Source: Ischnura elegans
Taxonomy: Eukaryota > Arthropoda > Insecta > Odonata > Coenagrionidae
Length of the DNA stretch: 64,000 nt
Direction of reading: 5' to 3'
NCBI RefSeq assembly: GCF_921293095.1
Contig: NC_060259.1
Location: forward strand, 4,774,001-4,838,000
Shown here: piece after piece, positions 12,291 to 24,770 of the stretch
Layout: every line of letters begins with the position of its first letter
Position numbering within the stretch: the stretch's first letter is position 1
The notes under the pieces: generated by a model
The model's database searches: none
What the model was told of the DNA's origin: nothing
What the model saw: only the letters and a program-made list of their open reading frames with translations
Made by a program: the position numbers and the translations under genes

Positions 12291-15213
12291 TAGGGCGGAT
12301 CGCAAAAATCGATTTTTTTCAAATCCATCTGGCCCAATGAAAAAAAGTTGTGGGACCGATCAAAAGTACGGCCTGAAAAATTTGAGACCTGTACGTGAAC
12401 CCCTGACCCTCGCTCAAATGCAATTTAGGGGGGGAGGGTCAAAATTCGAAAAATATAATATTTTATGGTCATTCCCTATAGATTTTGCCGAGTTACTGCC
12501 CTTCTAGGGCAAATATTTCGTGTATTTTGACGTATCTGCCACCGTTTAGCCACAAAATGCCTAATTTGAGTCCGCGTCCGCGAAGAAAATATTCCAACGC
12601 CCACGCAGCGTCGCGGATACCAGAGCCGCAGGCCGATCCCTTCCCCTCCACGCTCGCTTCTCCCCCTCCCACGCCTCTAACACAGCAAAATTCATCCCGC
12701 GCATGCTGCTAGGAGGTCGTTTATCTTTCATAATATAAATCAGAAGTTGGTAGACGGTAAAAAACGATGCGTAGTGAGACGACTTATCCCTTCTTTGGCG
12801 CCTCGTCGGCGTTAAACAAATCGATGTTACCAACTTTTAGAGAAGTGATGAAATAATTTTAGATCTGCGCGCGCAGGAAAGGAGACTGCGGTCTTGAAGA
12901 CGCCTCTCGAGTGGCTATGAAGGTTTGGGAACTTAGGTTATGCACTTCTATTCCGGTATTGTCCGACAGCTGTGACTAAATGGATGAATAAGGGTGAAGG
13001 CCGCCGGCGTACCCTCCCCGCTCCCCTCTCGAACGCCCCAGATGCAGAAAAATTCACACCAAGTGCGTCTTTCTTCGTTAGTCTTACTAATATTTGATTT
13101 ATCAGCATCGTCCAGTGATGAACAATCACGAAGGAATTATTCAATTACCTGCTTTCCAGTCTGTATTTCTTATGTTATTGTCATTCCTTGTCTTTTGCTG
13201 CTGTCAACAAAGTTTTGGTAAATTCTTTCGCGAATCTCTCGTCCGTATGTATATTAAAAGGAATATTGAAATTTAAATTTGAACTTTCATCAATAGATTT
13301 TTAAATTCCACAGCGCTAAGCTCGGATATAGCCGAAGGAACCGGAGTCTCTCTCCAATATATCATCAGCGGGTAGTACTTTACGTCGATATTAAAATCCA
13401 GCAATTAAAAAATATCTCGGATTGGTCGCCAAACGCATCCTTGCGGAAACGCATATTGGGTCCCTAGATTACCCTCCCAACGTTTATGTCGCAAATCCAA
13501 GTCAACATATGATGAGCCCCCAGTCGGAGCTTGAAATGTTGGTCATTATGGGAAATATTAACCCGGTGAGAATCCCGAGAAGAGTACCCACACTGCAAGG
13601 GATGTTGGAATTATGCTTATAGCAAAGGGATGATGCCTCCTTTTTGGGCGGTATTAGCTTGGTACCATCATAATCAAATCCTTTTTAATTCTGTGTATCT
13701 AATTTTCACTCGGAAAGGAATCGATAATCGCAGATTTTATAACTTTTGCTAATCCTCCGACGGGGGAGGCAAACCTCCAAAAGTGGGACCCTGTTTCTTC
13801 AACTAACACCACACATTCCCCTATAAACTTGTATTGATAAGTCCTCTTCCCTTTTTTCATCAGACAACAGTATAGTCTTTCATTTCAATAAAATGAGACT
13901 CTTTGATGACACCTCTCTTTTCTTATTCACAGTAATTAGCATCTTTTTCTGTCTACGTAAGTAATTCCGGTACACTAGCTTTGATATATCTTACGAAGTT
14001 ATGACTTTTGCGTCAGCTAAAGTTGCGGGAACGATCATTGCTGTTGCTTGGTTCTTGCATATACCTCTATCACAGTTGGCAGACGCATTTTCCCCGAAGA
14101 AGTTCCAATTTGAGGTTATAGTCCTTAATGTTTATTTCATGAGGAAAGTAGAGATACAAATCGGCTAATTTCTCGCCATTTTAATTTTCTTCGGATGAAT
14201 TGATGAAGAAAACTTTTGATACTATTTTCCCGTGCAAGAATTGACGATGATGACTCAGCGCTCGCCTACAATTCCCTTTTTTCCTAAGTTGTCGAGTTTC
14301 TTTAGGGTTCAATCCAGCAGCTTTCTTTTCGTCAGATTGTCTCTCAAAATACTTCTCATTGGGGGAACCTTATGCTCCTCCATGCACTTACACGCAAAAA
14401 TATCGCATAATTTAAAATGTTCCTTTAAAATTGTTTGAGTCTTATACTTCAATAAAACCCTACTTTTGGCCTATTAGTAGTATTAGATTTTCCGTAAGTT
14501 TTAGTACTTCCTGTGGTACCGCTAAATCTATTTAGTCACATTCATAATGGAAGAGAAGCGCGTCACCATAGTTCGCACACCTTCATAGCCACTCGAGAGG
14601 CGTCTTCATAGACCGTAGTCTCCTTTCCTGCGTGCCTAGGTCTAAAATTATTTCATCACTTCTCTAAAAGTTGGTAACATCGATTTGTTTAACGCCGACG
14701 AGGCGCCAAAGAAGGGATAAGTCGTCTCACTACGCATCGTTTTTTACCGTCTACCATCTTCTGATTTATATTATGAAAGATAAACGACCTCCTAGCAGCA
14801 TGCGCGGGATGAATTTTGCTGTGTTAGAGGCGTGGGAGGGGGAGAAGCGAGCGTGGAGGGGAAGGGATCGGCCTGCGGCTCTGGTATCCGCGACGCTGCG
14901 TGGGCGTTGGAATATTTTCTTCGCGGACGCGGACTCAAATTAGGCATTTTGTGGCTAAACGGTGGCAGATACGTCAAAATACACGAAATTTTTGCCCTAG
15001 AAGGGCAGTAACTCGGCAAAATCTATAGGGAATGACCATAAAATATTATATTTTTCGAATTTTGACCCTCCCCCCCTAAATTGCATTTGAGCGAGGGTCA
15101 GGGGTTCACGTACAGGTCTCAAATTTTTCAGGCCGTACTTTTGATCGGTCCCACAACTTTTTTTCATTGGGCCAGATGGATTTGAAAAGAATCGATTTTT
15201 GCGATCCGCCCTA
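12291..15213. mobile_element. Element G, foldback transposon with long inverted repeats
   Basis: Arms of about 635 bp (12291-12922 and 14577-15213) are near-perfect inverted copies. They start TAGGGCGGATCGC and are flanked by an exact 8-bp duplication GTGGGCAA (12283-12290 and 15214-15221). Such a TSD fits hAT elements. The 1.65-kb centre (12923-14576) has only short unrecognised reading frames. The paired open frames in the arms, for example those containing RADRKNRFFSNPSGP, exist because the arms are copies and are not taken as genes. Confidence 0.88.
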
Positions 15214-15427
15214 GTGGGCAAGTCGCAATAAGAGATTGCAGTGTATATGTAACCTGGACATTTATTATTTCACCTATACGACATATCTACAACAGGGAAT
15301 TGTAAATGCAACAAAAAGAATCAAACATATGGTAACATATCATTCCCAACTCCGACAATATATACAGCATAAACTACGCATGTTCAAAAACTAAGGCGCT
15401 ATACTACGCATGTTCAAAAACTAAGGC

Positions 15428-18400
15428 GCTATCCGGACACCAACAAAAAAATCTGGAAAAGTTAAACATTTAAAAAATTTTATTTTTGGTAAATATGAAA
15501 AGAAATTTACCACAGTCATATATGGAACGAAAGCATGACGATACCACCGTTTTAAAATTCAACTGAAAATTTTACGTCACTAGAGGAAAATGAAAGTAAC
15601 CCACAAAAAACTGAAAGTAAAAATGTAAATGTGACATTTTAAAAAGACTCCATCAGAATTTCGGATCGAAACTCGTCTACATTACGAGGTAACACATCAA
15701 AGATTATGTAACACACATAGCCCATAAAGATTTACGTTACATAGAGGTACCACGAGTCGACAAATACAAGGTCGCCCACCCCGAATCACCCGCATGGAAG
15801 GTAAGTGGTATGAATGGTAAAATATTTTTTTCCGACTATCGAGCCCGGCCTAAAGCTGTGATGTCACCCTAATCGTAGAAAAACATGTTCAACCAAGGAA
15901 TGAAAATGAAAAACGACACAGTAAGTACTTTTCTCCTTTGAAATCTAGGTATTGGATTGCCTAACCCACTGCCTACGACACCATCAACAAAATCCGGAAA
16001 AGTTAAACATTTAAAAAATTTTTATTTTTGATATGAAAAGAAATTTACCACAGTCATAGATGGAACGAAAGCACGACGATACCACCGTTTTGAAATTCAA
16101 CTGAAAAATTTACGTCACTAGAGGAAAATGCTGGACCCACAAAAAACTGAAAGTAAAAATGTAAATGTGACATTTTAAAAAGACTCCTTCAGAATTTCGG
16201 ATCGAAACTCATCTACAATAGGAGGTAACACATCAAAGATTATGTAACACACATACCCCATAAAGATTTACGTTACATAGAGGTACCACGAGTCGACAAA
16301 TACAAGGTCGCCCACCCCGAATCACCCGCATGGAAGGTAAGTGGTATGAATGGTAAAATATTTTTTTCCGACTATCAAGCCCGGCCTAAAGCTGTGATGT
16401 CACCCTAATCGTAGAAAAACATGTTCAACCAAGGAATGAAAATGAAAAACGACACAGTAAGTACTTTTCTCCTTTGAAATCTAGGTATTGGATTGCCTAA
16501 CCCACTGCCTACGACACCATCAACAAAATCCGGAAAAGTTTAGCATTTAAAAAAATTTTATTTTTGGTAAATATGAAAAGAAATTTACCACAGTCATAGA
16601 TGTAACGAAAGCACGACGATACCACCGTTTTGAAATTCAACTGAAAAATTTACGTCACTAGAGGAAAATACTGGACCCACAAAAAACTGAAAGTAAAAAT
16701 GTAAATGTGACATTTTAAAAAGACTCCTTCAGAATTTCGGATCGAAACTCATCTACATTAGGAGGTAACACATCAAAGATTATGTAACACACATAGCCCA
16801 TATAGATTTACGTTACATAGAGATACCACGAGTCGACAAATACAAGGTGGCCCACCCCGAATCACTCGCATGGAAGGTAATTGGTATGAATGGTAAAATA
16901 TTTTTTCCCGAAGATGGAACCCGGCCTAAAGCTGTGATGTCAGCCTAATCGTAGAAAAACATGTTCAACCAAGGAATGCAAATGAAAAACGACACAGTAA
17001 GTACTTTTCTCCTTTGAAATCTAGGTATTGGATTGCCTAACCCACTGCCTACGACACCATCAAAAAAATCTGGAAAAGGTAAGCATTTTAAAAATTTTTG
17101 TTTTCGGTAAATATGAAAAGAAATTTACCACAGTCATAGATGAAACGAAATCACGACGATACCACCGTTTTGAAATTCAACTGAAAAATTTACGTCACTA
17201 GAGGACAACACTGGACCCACAAAAAACTGGAAGTAAAAATGTAAATGTGACATTTTAAAAAGACTCCTTCAGAATTTCGGATCGAAACTCGTCTACATTA
17301 TGAGGTAACACATCAAAGATTACGTAACACACATAGCCCATACAGATTTACGTTACATAGAGATACCACGAGTCGACAAATACGAGTTCGCCCACCCCGA
17401 ATCACCCGCAAGGAAGGTAAGTGGTATGAATGGCAAAATATTTTTTTCCGACTATCGAGCCCGGCCTAAAGCTGTGATGTCAGCCTAATCGTAGAAAAAC
17501 ATGTTCAACCAAGGGATTAATATAAAAAACGACAGCGTAAGTACTTTTCCCCTTTGAAATCTAGGCCTGGATGGCCCTACCCACAGCCCTGGACGCCGTC
17601 AAAAAAATTTGTAAAAGTTAAACATTTTTAAAATTTTTATTTTCGGTAAAAATGAAAAGAAATTTACCACAATCCCAGAGGAAACGAAAGCACGATGATA
17701 CCACAGTTTTAAAATTCAACTGAAAATTTTACGACACTAGAGGAAAATACTTGACCCACAAAAAACTGGAAGTAAAAATGTAAATGTGACATTTTAAAAC
17801 GATTCCATCAGAATTTCGGATTGAAACTCGTCTACATTACGAGGTAACACATCACAGATTACGTAACACACATAGCCCATACAGATTTACATTGCATAGA
17901 GATACCACGAGTCGACAAATACCTACTCGCCCACCCAAATCAAGCGCATGGAAGGTTGGTGCTACGAATGGGGAAATATTTTTTTCCGAAGACTGTGCCC
18001 GGCCTACAGCTGTGATGTCACCCTAATCGTAGAAAAACATTTTCAACTAAGGGATGGAAATGAAAAACGACAAAGTAATTACCTTTTCCCTTGGAAATTA
18101 CGTATTGGATGGCCTAACCCACTGCCTACGATACCATTAACAAAATCTGAAAAAAGGGAAACATTTTTAAAATCTTTATTTGCGGTAAAAATGAAAAGAA
18201 ATTTACCACAATCCCAGAGGAAACGAAAGCACGACGATACTACCGTTTGAAAATTCAACTGAAAAATTTACGACACTAGAGGAAAATACTTGACCCACAA
18301 AAAAAAGGAAGTAAATATTTAAATCTGACATTTTAAAAAGACTCCATCAGAATTTCGGTTCGAAACTCATCTACATTACGAGGTGACACATCAAAGATTA

Positions 18401-18655
18401 CGTAACACACAAAGCCCATACAGATTTATATTACATAGAGATACCACGAGTCGACAAATACAAGGTCGCCCACCCCGAATCACCCGCATGGAAGGTAAGT
18501 GGTATGAATGGTAAAATATTTTTTTCCGAAGATCGAGCCCGGGCTATAGCTGTGATAACACCTTAATCATAGAAAAACATGGTCAACCAAGGGATTAAAA
18601 TAAAAAGCGATCACGTAATTACTTTTTCCCTTTGTAATTTAGGTCTGGGCCGTGA
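15428..18655 (+). repeat. Tandem array of six ~540-bp units
   Basis: The marker CACAGTCATA or its variant CACAATCCCA occurs at 15511, 16049, 16589, 17129, 17668 and 18207, giving periods of 538-540 bp. Units 2 and 3 are the most alike; the last two share CACAATCCCAGAGG and are more diverged. Every unit contains GTCGACAAATAC, CACCCCGAATCAC or a close relative, and a splice-donor-like GGTAAGTGGTATG. No reading frame is conserved along the array, so this is satellite-like DNA inside element B. Confidence 0.92.
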
Positions 18656-19379
18656 AATTTAGCCGTGTTATATATAATCAAATATTTGTTGTTCCCATGG
18701 ATTAATAATATATAAAATGAATTCCTTGTGTTTTTCTGAGCGTTAAGAAGTTTTAAGCGAAGTTCTTTCGATCATATTGACGGATTTAGAGTACATATTT
18801 TTATTCCATATTGGCTAATTTGGAACTGAAATGAACTCCACTGATGTTAACGCTAGAACTCCGATTGAAATTTCCATGTGATAAGCGAAAAACGAAGAAT
18901 TCATGATTAACTTCAGATATAAGCTACGAATATATTTTCGGAAAAAAGACCACAAATAGCAGTGGAAGACCGCGCGGAGGGGATAGAAAAGGGTCATTCA
19001 GTTCTATGAAGGGCATGGGCTCGAGGGACATCCAATGAGCTGGTCTTTTGTGTCCTCGGCGGTCCCTTTCCTAACCCCCGCGCGGTGCGCACGCACGGTC
19101 AGGCTCTTTAACCACTTTTTCGGATAATTTCGTGCCACACGGCATGAGACTATGCGACGCGGAAAATAAAGTGTATGGGATCCTTAACTTTCAAAAGTGA
19201 AAAGCTTCGTGCCGGCCTGGTCCGAAATGAATCTGATCGTTTCGTGCCTTTTCGTCAAATGTTTGTTTCACCGCAGCTCAGTTGTATATACGTTCATAAA
19301 ATTTTCGTAAATATTTTCTGTTAACACGGAGTCATAAAATTTTCAATTGTACTGAGTGTGAAATCCTTGATTTGAAATT
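18656..19379. other. Unassigned stretch between arms of element B
   Basis: No gene or known repeat is recognised. The stretch links the six-unit array to its inverted relatives and has no clear similarity to the repeat unit. Confidence 0.4.
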
Positions 19380-19680
19380 CATCTACATCTACATAATACC
19401 CCGCAGCCGCCTAAAAGGCGTGTGGCGGAGGGTGTTAGGACACCAGCCGTTTACAGCTAAAAAAATGAAGTGCTCAAACGAAGTTCGGACTAGCGTTTAT
19501 TAAAGTCCTATATGGTTCGGGGAAAAACGAATTCCCATATCTATCTGGCCCGAAAATTGGGGTGGGCAGGCCCAAGGCTAGTTTAAAAGTATTGCAATGA
19601 GTCTTGTGAATTTTTAACGTACGCGATTACATGTTTTTACGATGATCTAAGAGCAATAACAGTTTTTAGCGCGTTAAAGT
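19380..19680 (+). repeat. Dispersed arthropod repeat, copy 1
   Basis: It begins CATCTACATCTACATAATAC and continues with CCGCAGCCGCC and a GGAGGGTGTTAGGACACCAG block. The last block recurs at 58617-58637 as GGGGGGTGTTAGAACACCAG. I recall this start from repeats common in arthropod genomes. The ends are not defined. Confidence 0.6.
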
Positions 19681-19840
19681 CGCCGTAAAAACATTTTTCG
19701 ATGCCAGTCTTCCACTAGGCCGATTTCCGGAAGATTCTGCATATTGTTTATTGGTTTGGGGATGTTCTGCTTCACAAATAATGATGTGTAATATTATTAA
19801 TAGTAGCGGGTGTAACTTGGTGGAAATACATAATCGCAGG

Positions 19841-20039
19841 CAGGGGCGGATCCAGGATTTCTTTCTGGGAGGGGCACAAGCAAGGCCGTATCCAGGATTT
19901 TGTTCAGGGGGGGGCACAAGGATACCTCGTTATACAAAACGAACGAAATGATAATAGGACCGTATTAAAAATCTAGCATATTTTTAAGGGTCCTGGGGGG
20001 GGCGCGTGCCCCCGTGCCCCCCCCCTGGATCCGCCTATG
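19841..20039 (+). mobile_element. hAT-type MITE, family H, copy 2
   Basis: The ends are CAGGGGCGGATCCAGG and CTGGATCCGCCTATG, with an exact 8-bp duplication ATCGCAGG (19833-19840 and 20040-20047). The inside has GGGGGGCAC-type runs and GTATTAAAAATCTAGCATA, shared with the other copies in inverse orientation. Non-coding. Confidence 0.92.
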
Positions 20040-20046
20040 ATCGCAG

Positions 20047-20355
20047 GAATAGAAGGATCTACAACTTTGCTATTTCCACGTAGCAGTTTATTGACACCGA
20101 CCATGGTTTCGTAACAGAGTAACATAACAAGGTGAAACATGCAGGTAAATTGATAGTATGTATAGCAGAGGGTTGGGTGTGGAAATACATTACAAGATTT
20201 TCCTATAATACAAGATTTCCCTACCCAACCTTCTGCTATATATATTGTCAATTTACTTGCATTTTTCACCTTGATAATGTTACTGTGTAACGAAACCATG
20301 GTCGGCCTCAATAAATTACTATGTGAAAATAGCAAAGTTGTTGATCATTCTATTC
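20047..20355. repeat. Foldback repeat of about 300 bp
   Basis: Two arms of roughly 150 bp are imperfect reverse complements. For instance, CCATGGTTTCGTAACA at about 20101 pairs with the complement at about 20288-20302, and ACAACTTTGCTATTT pairs with AAATAGCAAAGTTGT. It directly abuts MITE H copy 2. Non-coding. Confidence 0.8.
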
Positions 20356-21565
20356 ATGTGTAATATTTAGATTGAGGTGCATTTACAATGGAAATTATCT
20401 TTATTTTTTATGAATGACATAGTGAAAGATATATTTTCATTTTTTTCCAGGCTAATTATTTTGTTTTAGCGTCGTATTTTGTTGAAATCCCGTTTTAAAA
20501 TTTTTTTACTGTGCCTCGCTTCTATCTAAGTTTATGAAAAATTGCATATTTTATTTCCCAGAAATAACGACATGATTAAATTATAATTAATTTTCCTGAG
20601 TCTGAAGTACCTGTTATGAAATTGGGATGGAGTGGCCCAACGGTTTTTTAAGCGGAGAAGCAATAAAATGGGTCTTGGGTTTTTTTAACGCTAGAGATAA
20701 GATGATTATACGCTGATGTATATTTAATAACAATTTTAGGCGCGTCAAATTCGTTGGGACAAAATAAGTTCCGATGCGTATGATTTCTCTTTCCATAGGG
20801 CCGATTACCGGTTGGCGCACTAGTATTTGGTGACCCGGGAGTACCTTGAATATACATCGATTACTGTTTTAAGGAAGTTCTCTTTCTTTCATTTTATTAT
20901 TTCTTTTTATATCAATCCATCTGAATTTCATTTAAAAATTTTCTTCAATTGTTGCGTGATTACCCGGTGAAAATATCATTTAAAATTTTGAAGGTTAAAT
21001 ATTTTCCATACATTTGTCTTAAATATTGTCATAATTGTCTTAAATTCCAAATGAAATTTTTCACGCGTTGCGTCATTGTTGCATCCAAGATCATGAATAA
21101 TTTCATTTATTACTTTCCAGAAAATAACAAAATTATAAAATTTTTACTTTTCCTAATCGTGATTTTCTAGCTGGGCAAATGAGGTGGGCATAGATATCAA
21201 GATATTTCAAGATAGATTCAAGCATAATTTCAGGAAGAAAAATCAATGAAATGGGTTGTAGTACTTCGCGACTTGCATGTGCTCTGAATATTATTTATGG
21301 GTCTCGGGATGGCCTGTTACATCAATTTTGATTTTATATCTTGACAAAAGGATTATTCGAAATTTGCTTTTATATTATTTGTGAATGACCCAGTGAAAAT
21401 TATATTTCGATTATTTCGTGTGTCTTTTCTTATTTTTCAAACAAAGAGTAGATAAAATTGCAAACATTTCTTACCATGTGTCATTTTAAATATAAGTGTG
21501 TGGAAAATTTCTTTTCTTATTCTCCGAAAATAACGATAAAATTAATTTTAAGGTTGGCCAACCAG

Positions 21566-21733
21566 CAGTGGCGGATCTTTGGGGAGCTACTGGGGCTATA
21601 GCAAACGTTAACCTCCTTGGGAATCCAATTTACGTTAGATAGCATGGTAATTATTTCCGACCCCCAATATACAGCTGGTATTTTTGACCCCACTTAGCCC
21701 CATTCCCTTGTCCCTATCCTGGATCCGCCACTG
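21566..21733. mobile_element. hAT-type MITE with CAGTGGCGGATC termini
   Basis: The 168-bp element runs from CAGTGGCGGATC to GGATCCGCCACTG. Flanks CCAACCAG and CGAATCAG match at six of eight bases, consistent with an old 8-bp duplication. Non-coding. Confidence 0.75.
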
Positions 21734-24610
21734 CGAATCAGTGGCTATTTATCAAAGCGGAAAAGTATTGAAATGATTCTGATATACTATTACGTTATGT
21801 TATAACATACTTTTACTATTTAAAACATCCTGGAATAATATCAGCAATCGGCACAAAAAGAGTCGACGGGAAAAATATAATCCAGTACGTCCCATTTCTC
21901 ATCCGCCGCGCCGGGACGATTTCGTGCAGGCGCCCTAGTAATATTTATTGATTCGCAGTTACTTTATACATAGTAAAAGTTTGGGATGGCGTTCTCCCGC
22001 AATCTTTGATGTTTTATCTTGTAATACGCTTTGAAATTCGATTCCAATTTTTTTAAATAACGCGTTAAAAACATTACTTCGATTTTTTTTGTCAGTAAAA
22101 TATTTTCCTTCAGTATCCTCCATTGGTTAAATCCAATTTCTAACATCGGTGACGTGTCGTTCTGCCATCTAGTTGTGTGGAAAGTTTCCTTAAAAATCTT
22201 CAGAAAATAAGGAAGATATAAAATTTTTACCTTTCCCTATTTTGAATTGGTGGCGGAGACTGTGGGTTATGCCAGCCCAAGCCTATTTCTTAAAGATAAA
22301 TATTGTTATATGAGTGTTTCTGATTTTTACCGTGTCGTTCAACACGTTTTTATGTGATCCATGTGGTATCACAGCTGTAGTCACAGTTGTCGGAAAAAAA
22401 TAATTTTCCAATTCATGTCTTTTCGATTCCACGCGGGTGATTCGGGGTGGGCGACCTAGTATTTGTCGACTCGTGGTATCCCTGTGCAATGTAAATTGGT
22501 ATGGGCTACGGGTGTTACGTAATCTTTGGTGTCTTACCTCGTAATGTATATAAGTTTTGATCTGAATTTCTCATGGAAAACTCAGAAAATGTCACATTTA
22601 AAATTAACTTCGATTTTTTTTGGCTTAGTTCTATATTTTCCTGCAGTGCCGTAAATGTTTCGGTTAAATGTTAAAACGGTGATATCGTCGTGTTTTTACT
22701 TCTTCTATACATTTAATAATAATAATTATGGTAAACTTCTTTTTATTTTCACCAAAAATAAAGAATTAAAATTTTTTTTAGATTTTTAGTTGGTGCCGCA
22801 GGCTGTGGTGTGAGCTACCCCGGGCCTAGATTTCAAAGGGGAAAAGTAATTTCGTAGTCGTTTTTCATTTCCATCCCTTGGTTGACTATGTTTTTCAACG
22901 ATTAGGCTGACATCACAGCTTTAGGCCGGGCGCGATCTTCGGGAAAAAATATTTTGCCATTCATACCACTTACCTTCCATGCGGGTGATTCGGGGTGGGC
23001 GACTTTGTATTTGTCGACTCTTGGTATCTCTATGTAACGTAAATCTGTATGGGCTATGTGTGTTACGTAATCTTTGATGTGTTACCTCGTAATGTAGACG
23101 AGTTTCGATCCGAAATTCTGATGGAGTCTTTTTAAAATGTCACATTTACATTTTTCCTTCCAGTTTTTTGTGGGTCAAGTATTTTCCTCTAGTGTCGTAA
23201 ATTTTTCAAATGCATTTGTAAACGGAGGCTTCGTCATGCTTTCGTTTCCTTTGGGATTGTGGTAAATTTCTTTTCACTTTTACCGGTAATAAAAATTTTA
23301 AAAATGTTTCACTTTTCCAGATTTTGTTGATGGCGTCGAGTGCTGTGGGTTGGGCCATCCAAGACCTAGATTTCAAAGGGGAGAAGTACTTACGCTGTCG
23401 TTTTTTATTTCAATCCCTTTTTTGAACATATTTTCCTACGATTGGGGTGTCATCACAGCTGTAGGCCGGGCACAGTCTTCGGAAAAAATATATTCCCATT
23501 CGCATCACCTATTTTCCATGCGCTTGATTCGGTGTGGGCGAGCAAGTATTTGTCGTCTCGTGGTATCTCTATGTAATGTAAATCTGTATGGGCTATGGGT
23601 GTAGCGTAATCTTTGATTTGTTGCCTCGAAATGTAGATGAGTTTCGATCCGTAATTCTGAAGGAGAGTTTTGAAAATTAGAGTTTTAAATGTTTACTTCC
23701 ATTTTTTTGGGTCTATTATTTTCCTCTATTTTTTACATTTTGCAGTTAATTTTTAAAACGGTGTTATTGCCGTGTTTTTATTTCTTTTGCGACTCTGTAA
23801 ACTTCTTCAAATTGCTACCGAAAATAAAGAATTTAAAAACTTATTACTTTTTCATGTATTATTTTTGTCGCAGGCTGTATTTTGGGCTATCCCAGGCCTT
23901 GATTTCAAAGACGAAATTTGAATGGAGAGTTCATTTTCATCTCTTGGTTGAAAATGTTTGACTATGATTAGGGTGTTCTCACGGCTTTACGCCGGGCACA
24001 GTCGTCGGAAAAAAATATTTTCTCATTCATGTCACTTCCCTTCCATATGGATGATTTGGTGTGGCTTCCCTATTATTTTTCTACTCGTGGTTTCTCCATT
24101 TCTATTAAAACGATTTGGGTTATGGGATTCCCATAATCTTAGATGTGCTCACACGTAATATTGGTGACTTTACATCTGAAATTCGCTTTAACGGTTTTTT
24201 AAAATGACGAATTTAAACCCATTTCTCGAATATTTTTCTGGCAAATTATTTTATTTCTCCGTCTTTTATGTGTGAAAGTTATTTCAAACCCTCAAGTCCT
24301 ATTATTTTGATTTTATTAAAGTGTCTATACTTTTTCCTTTCATCGCAGCTGCAAATTAATCAGACATAAAAATTTTTACTGTTCCTGAATTTGATTTGGT
24401 GCGGAGACTGTGGGTTGTGCAAGCCCAAGTTTAGTTTTTAAAGAGGCTAAGTGATGTTATATGATTATTTTTCATTTTTTCCATTTGGTCTCGTATGTAT
24501 TTTCTGTTATGTATGCTTTATCTCAGCTCTAGGTACGTCACAGTCGTTAGAAAAAAATGACTTCCAAGCCTGTTCAATCCTTTTTCATGGGCGTGATTTC
24601 GTGTGGGCGC

Positions 24611-24770
24611 CATAGGCGGATCCAGGGGGGGGGGAGCACGGGGGCACGTGCCCCCCCAGACCCTCAAAAATATGCAAGATTTTTAATACGGTCCCATTAT
24701 CATTGCATTCGTTTTGTATTGCGAGGTATCCTTGTGCCCCTCCCAGGAAAAAATCCTGGATCCGCCCCTG
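24611..24770 (-). mobile_element. hAT-type MITE, family H, copy 3
   Basis: The 160-bp element runs from CATAGGCGGATCCAGG to CCTGGATCCGCCCCTG and is flanked by exact GTGGGCGC duplications (24603-24610 and 24771-24778). The target is the GTGGGCG(C)CCTAGTATTTG word of a decayed 540-bp unit, so it is younger than that repeat. Confidence 0.93.

Noticed and set aside
12283..15221. Paired frames at both ends of element G
   Set aside because: They are the same sequence in inverted arms, begin outside the element, and show no protein family.
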